Source: Eubacteriales bacterium
GTDB taxonomy: Bacteria; Bacillota; Clostridia; Peptostreptococcales; Anaerovoracaceae
Reading direction: 5' to 3'
NCBI GenBank assembly: GCA_028691625.1
Contig: JAQUYZ010000138.1
Coordinates: 1-5,783 of the forward strand
Length of the DNA stretch: 5,783 nucleotides
In this document: piece after piece, positions 5,065 to 5,783 of the stretch
Position numbering within the stretch: the first letter of the stretch is position 1
Layout of the letters: every line of letters starts with the position of its first letter
The notes under the pieces: model-generated
Databases searched by the model: none
What the model saw: the letters and a program-made list of their open reading frames with translations, nothing else
Told to the model about the DNA's origin: nothing
Program-made: the position numbers and the translations under genes

Positions 5065-5783
5065 ATGATTAAAATACTGTTTCAATTAAAACCATTTACG
5101 TTTTTGCTTTGCATCATTCTTCTGCTTACCTTCGGGCAGGCCATGGCGGAGCTTGCTTTGCCGACTCTGATGGCAGATCTTGTGAACAAGGGGATGATGC
5201 AGGGTGATACGGGCTATATTATCACCTTCGGCGGCTATATGCTGCTTGTTGCCCTGGTCAGCTCGGCCTGCGCCATCATCGGCTCTTACTTTTCGGCGAA
5301 GGTCGCGATGGGTTTGGGGAGAAATTTGAGAAATCTGGTTTTTACCAGAGTAGAGAACTATTCACTGCATGAATTCGATCAGTTAGGAACTGCTTCTCTG
5401 ATCACACGGACCACCAATGATATCATCCAGATCCAGAACGTTTTGATCATGATGCTGCGAATTATGATCTATTCACCCATCATGTGCATTGGCGGTATCA
5501 TCATGGCGGTCTCCAGAGATACGGAGCTGACCGTGATTCTGCTGGCAGCGATACCGATCCTGATTGCATTTATGGCTGCCGTATCCTATTCCGTCATGCC
5601 TGCCTTCAAATCCATGCAAAAGAAGCTGGACCGGCTCAATATGGTGCTGCGGGAAAATCTGACCGGGATCAGAGTCATCAGAGCGTTTAACAAGCTGAAC
5701 TATGAACGGGAACGATTCCGGAAGGCCAACAGCGATTTGACCGATACTGCCATTAAGGTGAACCGGACCATGTCGGTCATGCA
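5065..5783 (+). CDS. ABC exporter half-transporter, heterodimeric multidrug type (partial, 3' end outside window)
   Basis: The first 239 residues of an ABC exporter are present: most of the transmembrane domain. The nucleotide-binding domain would lie beyond the right edge. Hydrophobic segments are at about 11-33, 50-77, 125-150 and 155-178. Between the second and third is a signature resembling TM287/TM288-type exporters: LGTASLITRTTNDIIQIQN (about 107-125, containing the first coupling helix), then LRIMIYSPIMCIGGIIMAV. The ENLTGIRVIRAFN segment and RFRKAN (about 197-222) are the usual second intracellular loop. Relatives work as two different subunits encoded side by side and export drugs, lipids or peptides using ATP; a partner gene is expected downstream. 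The start is supported by family alignment (MIKILFQLKPF) more than by its ribosome binding site, which is weak (GTGGT at best). A strong promoter lies about 50 bases upstream. The substrate cannot be told from this fragment. Confidence 0.9.
   Translation, partial: MIKILFQLKPFTFLLCIILLLTFGQAMAELALPTLMADLVNKGMMQGDTGYIITFGGYMLLVALVSSACAIIGSYFSAKVAMGLGRNLRNLVFTRVENYSLHEFDQLGTASLITRTTNDIIQIQNVLIMMLRIMIYSPIMCIGGIIMAVSRDTELTVILLAAIPILIAFMAAVSYSVMPAFKSMQKKLDRLNMVLRENLTGIRVIRAFNKLNYERERFRKANSDLTDTAIKVNRTMSVM

Noticed and set aside
5484..5690. 68-codon open frame starting with GTG
   Set aside because: It lies inside the ABC exporter transmembrane domain in another frame, with no independent support.
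1..5783. CRISPR array, insertion sequence, tRNA or phage attachment site
   Set aside because: The repeats seen are coding (blades, surface repeats) or short promoter repeats. No spacer-repeat layout, transposase, terminal inverted repeats or tRNA cloverleaf was found by eye.

Overview
The window looks like chromosome from a low-to-moderate G+C, Gram-positive, anaerobic Firmicute, probably Clostridia (Eubacteriales or a relative). The signs are: surface proteins with S-layer homology (SLH) domains; a secreted Amidase_3 cell-wall amidase carrying a copper-amine-oxidase-N 'stalk' domain and an AMIN domain; strong AGGAGG-type ribosome binding sites; and AT-rich intergenic regions with sigma-A-like promoters. 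This placement is inferred from domain content; no rRNA or other marker is present.

Layout. (1) Positions 1-993, minus strand: the N-terminal 331 codons of a protein with an alpha-helical N-terminal domain of unknown function, a Pro-Gly linker, and tandem 45-residue blades of a PLL-like/DUF346 beta-propeller lectin. It runs off the left edge, and no signal peptide is visible. (2) 994-1163: a divergent intergenic region with a 16-bp perfect palindrome and weak promoter candidates. (3) 1164-2612, plus strand: a complete secreted N-acetylmuramoyl-L-alanine amidase. (4) 2625-2650: a strong hairpin shared by two convergent genes. (5) 2703-4805, minus strand: a complete 700-residue surface protein with a signal peptide, four roughly 110-residue acidic, tyrosine-rich beta-type repeats and three C-terminal SLH domains. 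(6) 4806-5064: an AT-rich divergent intergenic region. It holds a good promoter for the SLH gene, a near-consensus promoter for the next gene, a possible 19-codon ORF with a good ribosome binding site, and three 17-bp tandem direct repeats. (7) 5065-5783, plus strand: the N-terminal 239 codons of an ABC exporter half-transporter of the heterodimeric multidrug type, cut by the right edge.

The theme is the cell envelope: one enzyme that cuts peptidoglycan, one SLH-anchored surface protein, one exporter, and one probable carbohydrate-binding propeller. Orientations alternate (-, +, -, +), so no two genes share an operon within the window; any functional link is inference from proximity. No mobile element, CRISPR array, tRNA or rRNA was seen. 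The least conventional items are the signal-less lectin with its alternating two-blade repeat, the four-repeat acidic SLH protein, and the dense regulatory region upstream of the ABC exporter.
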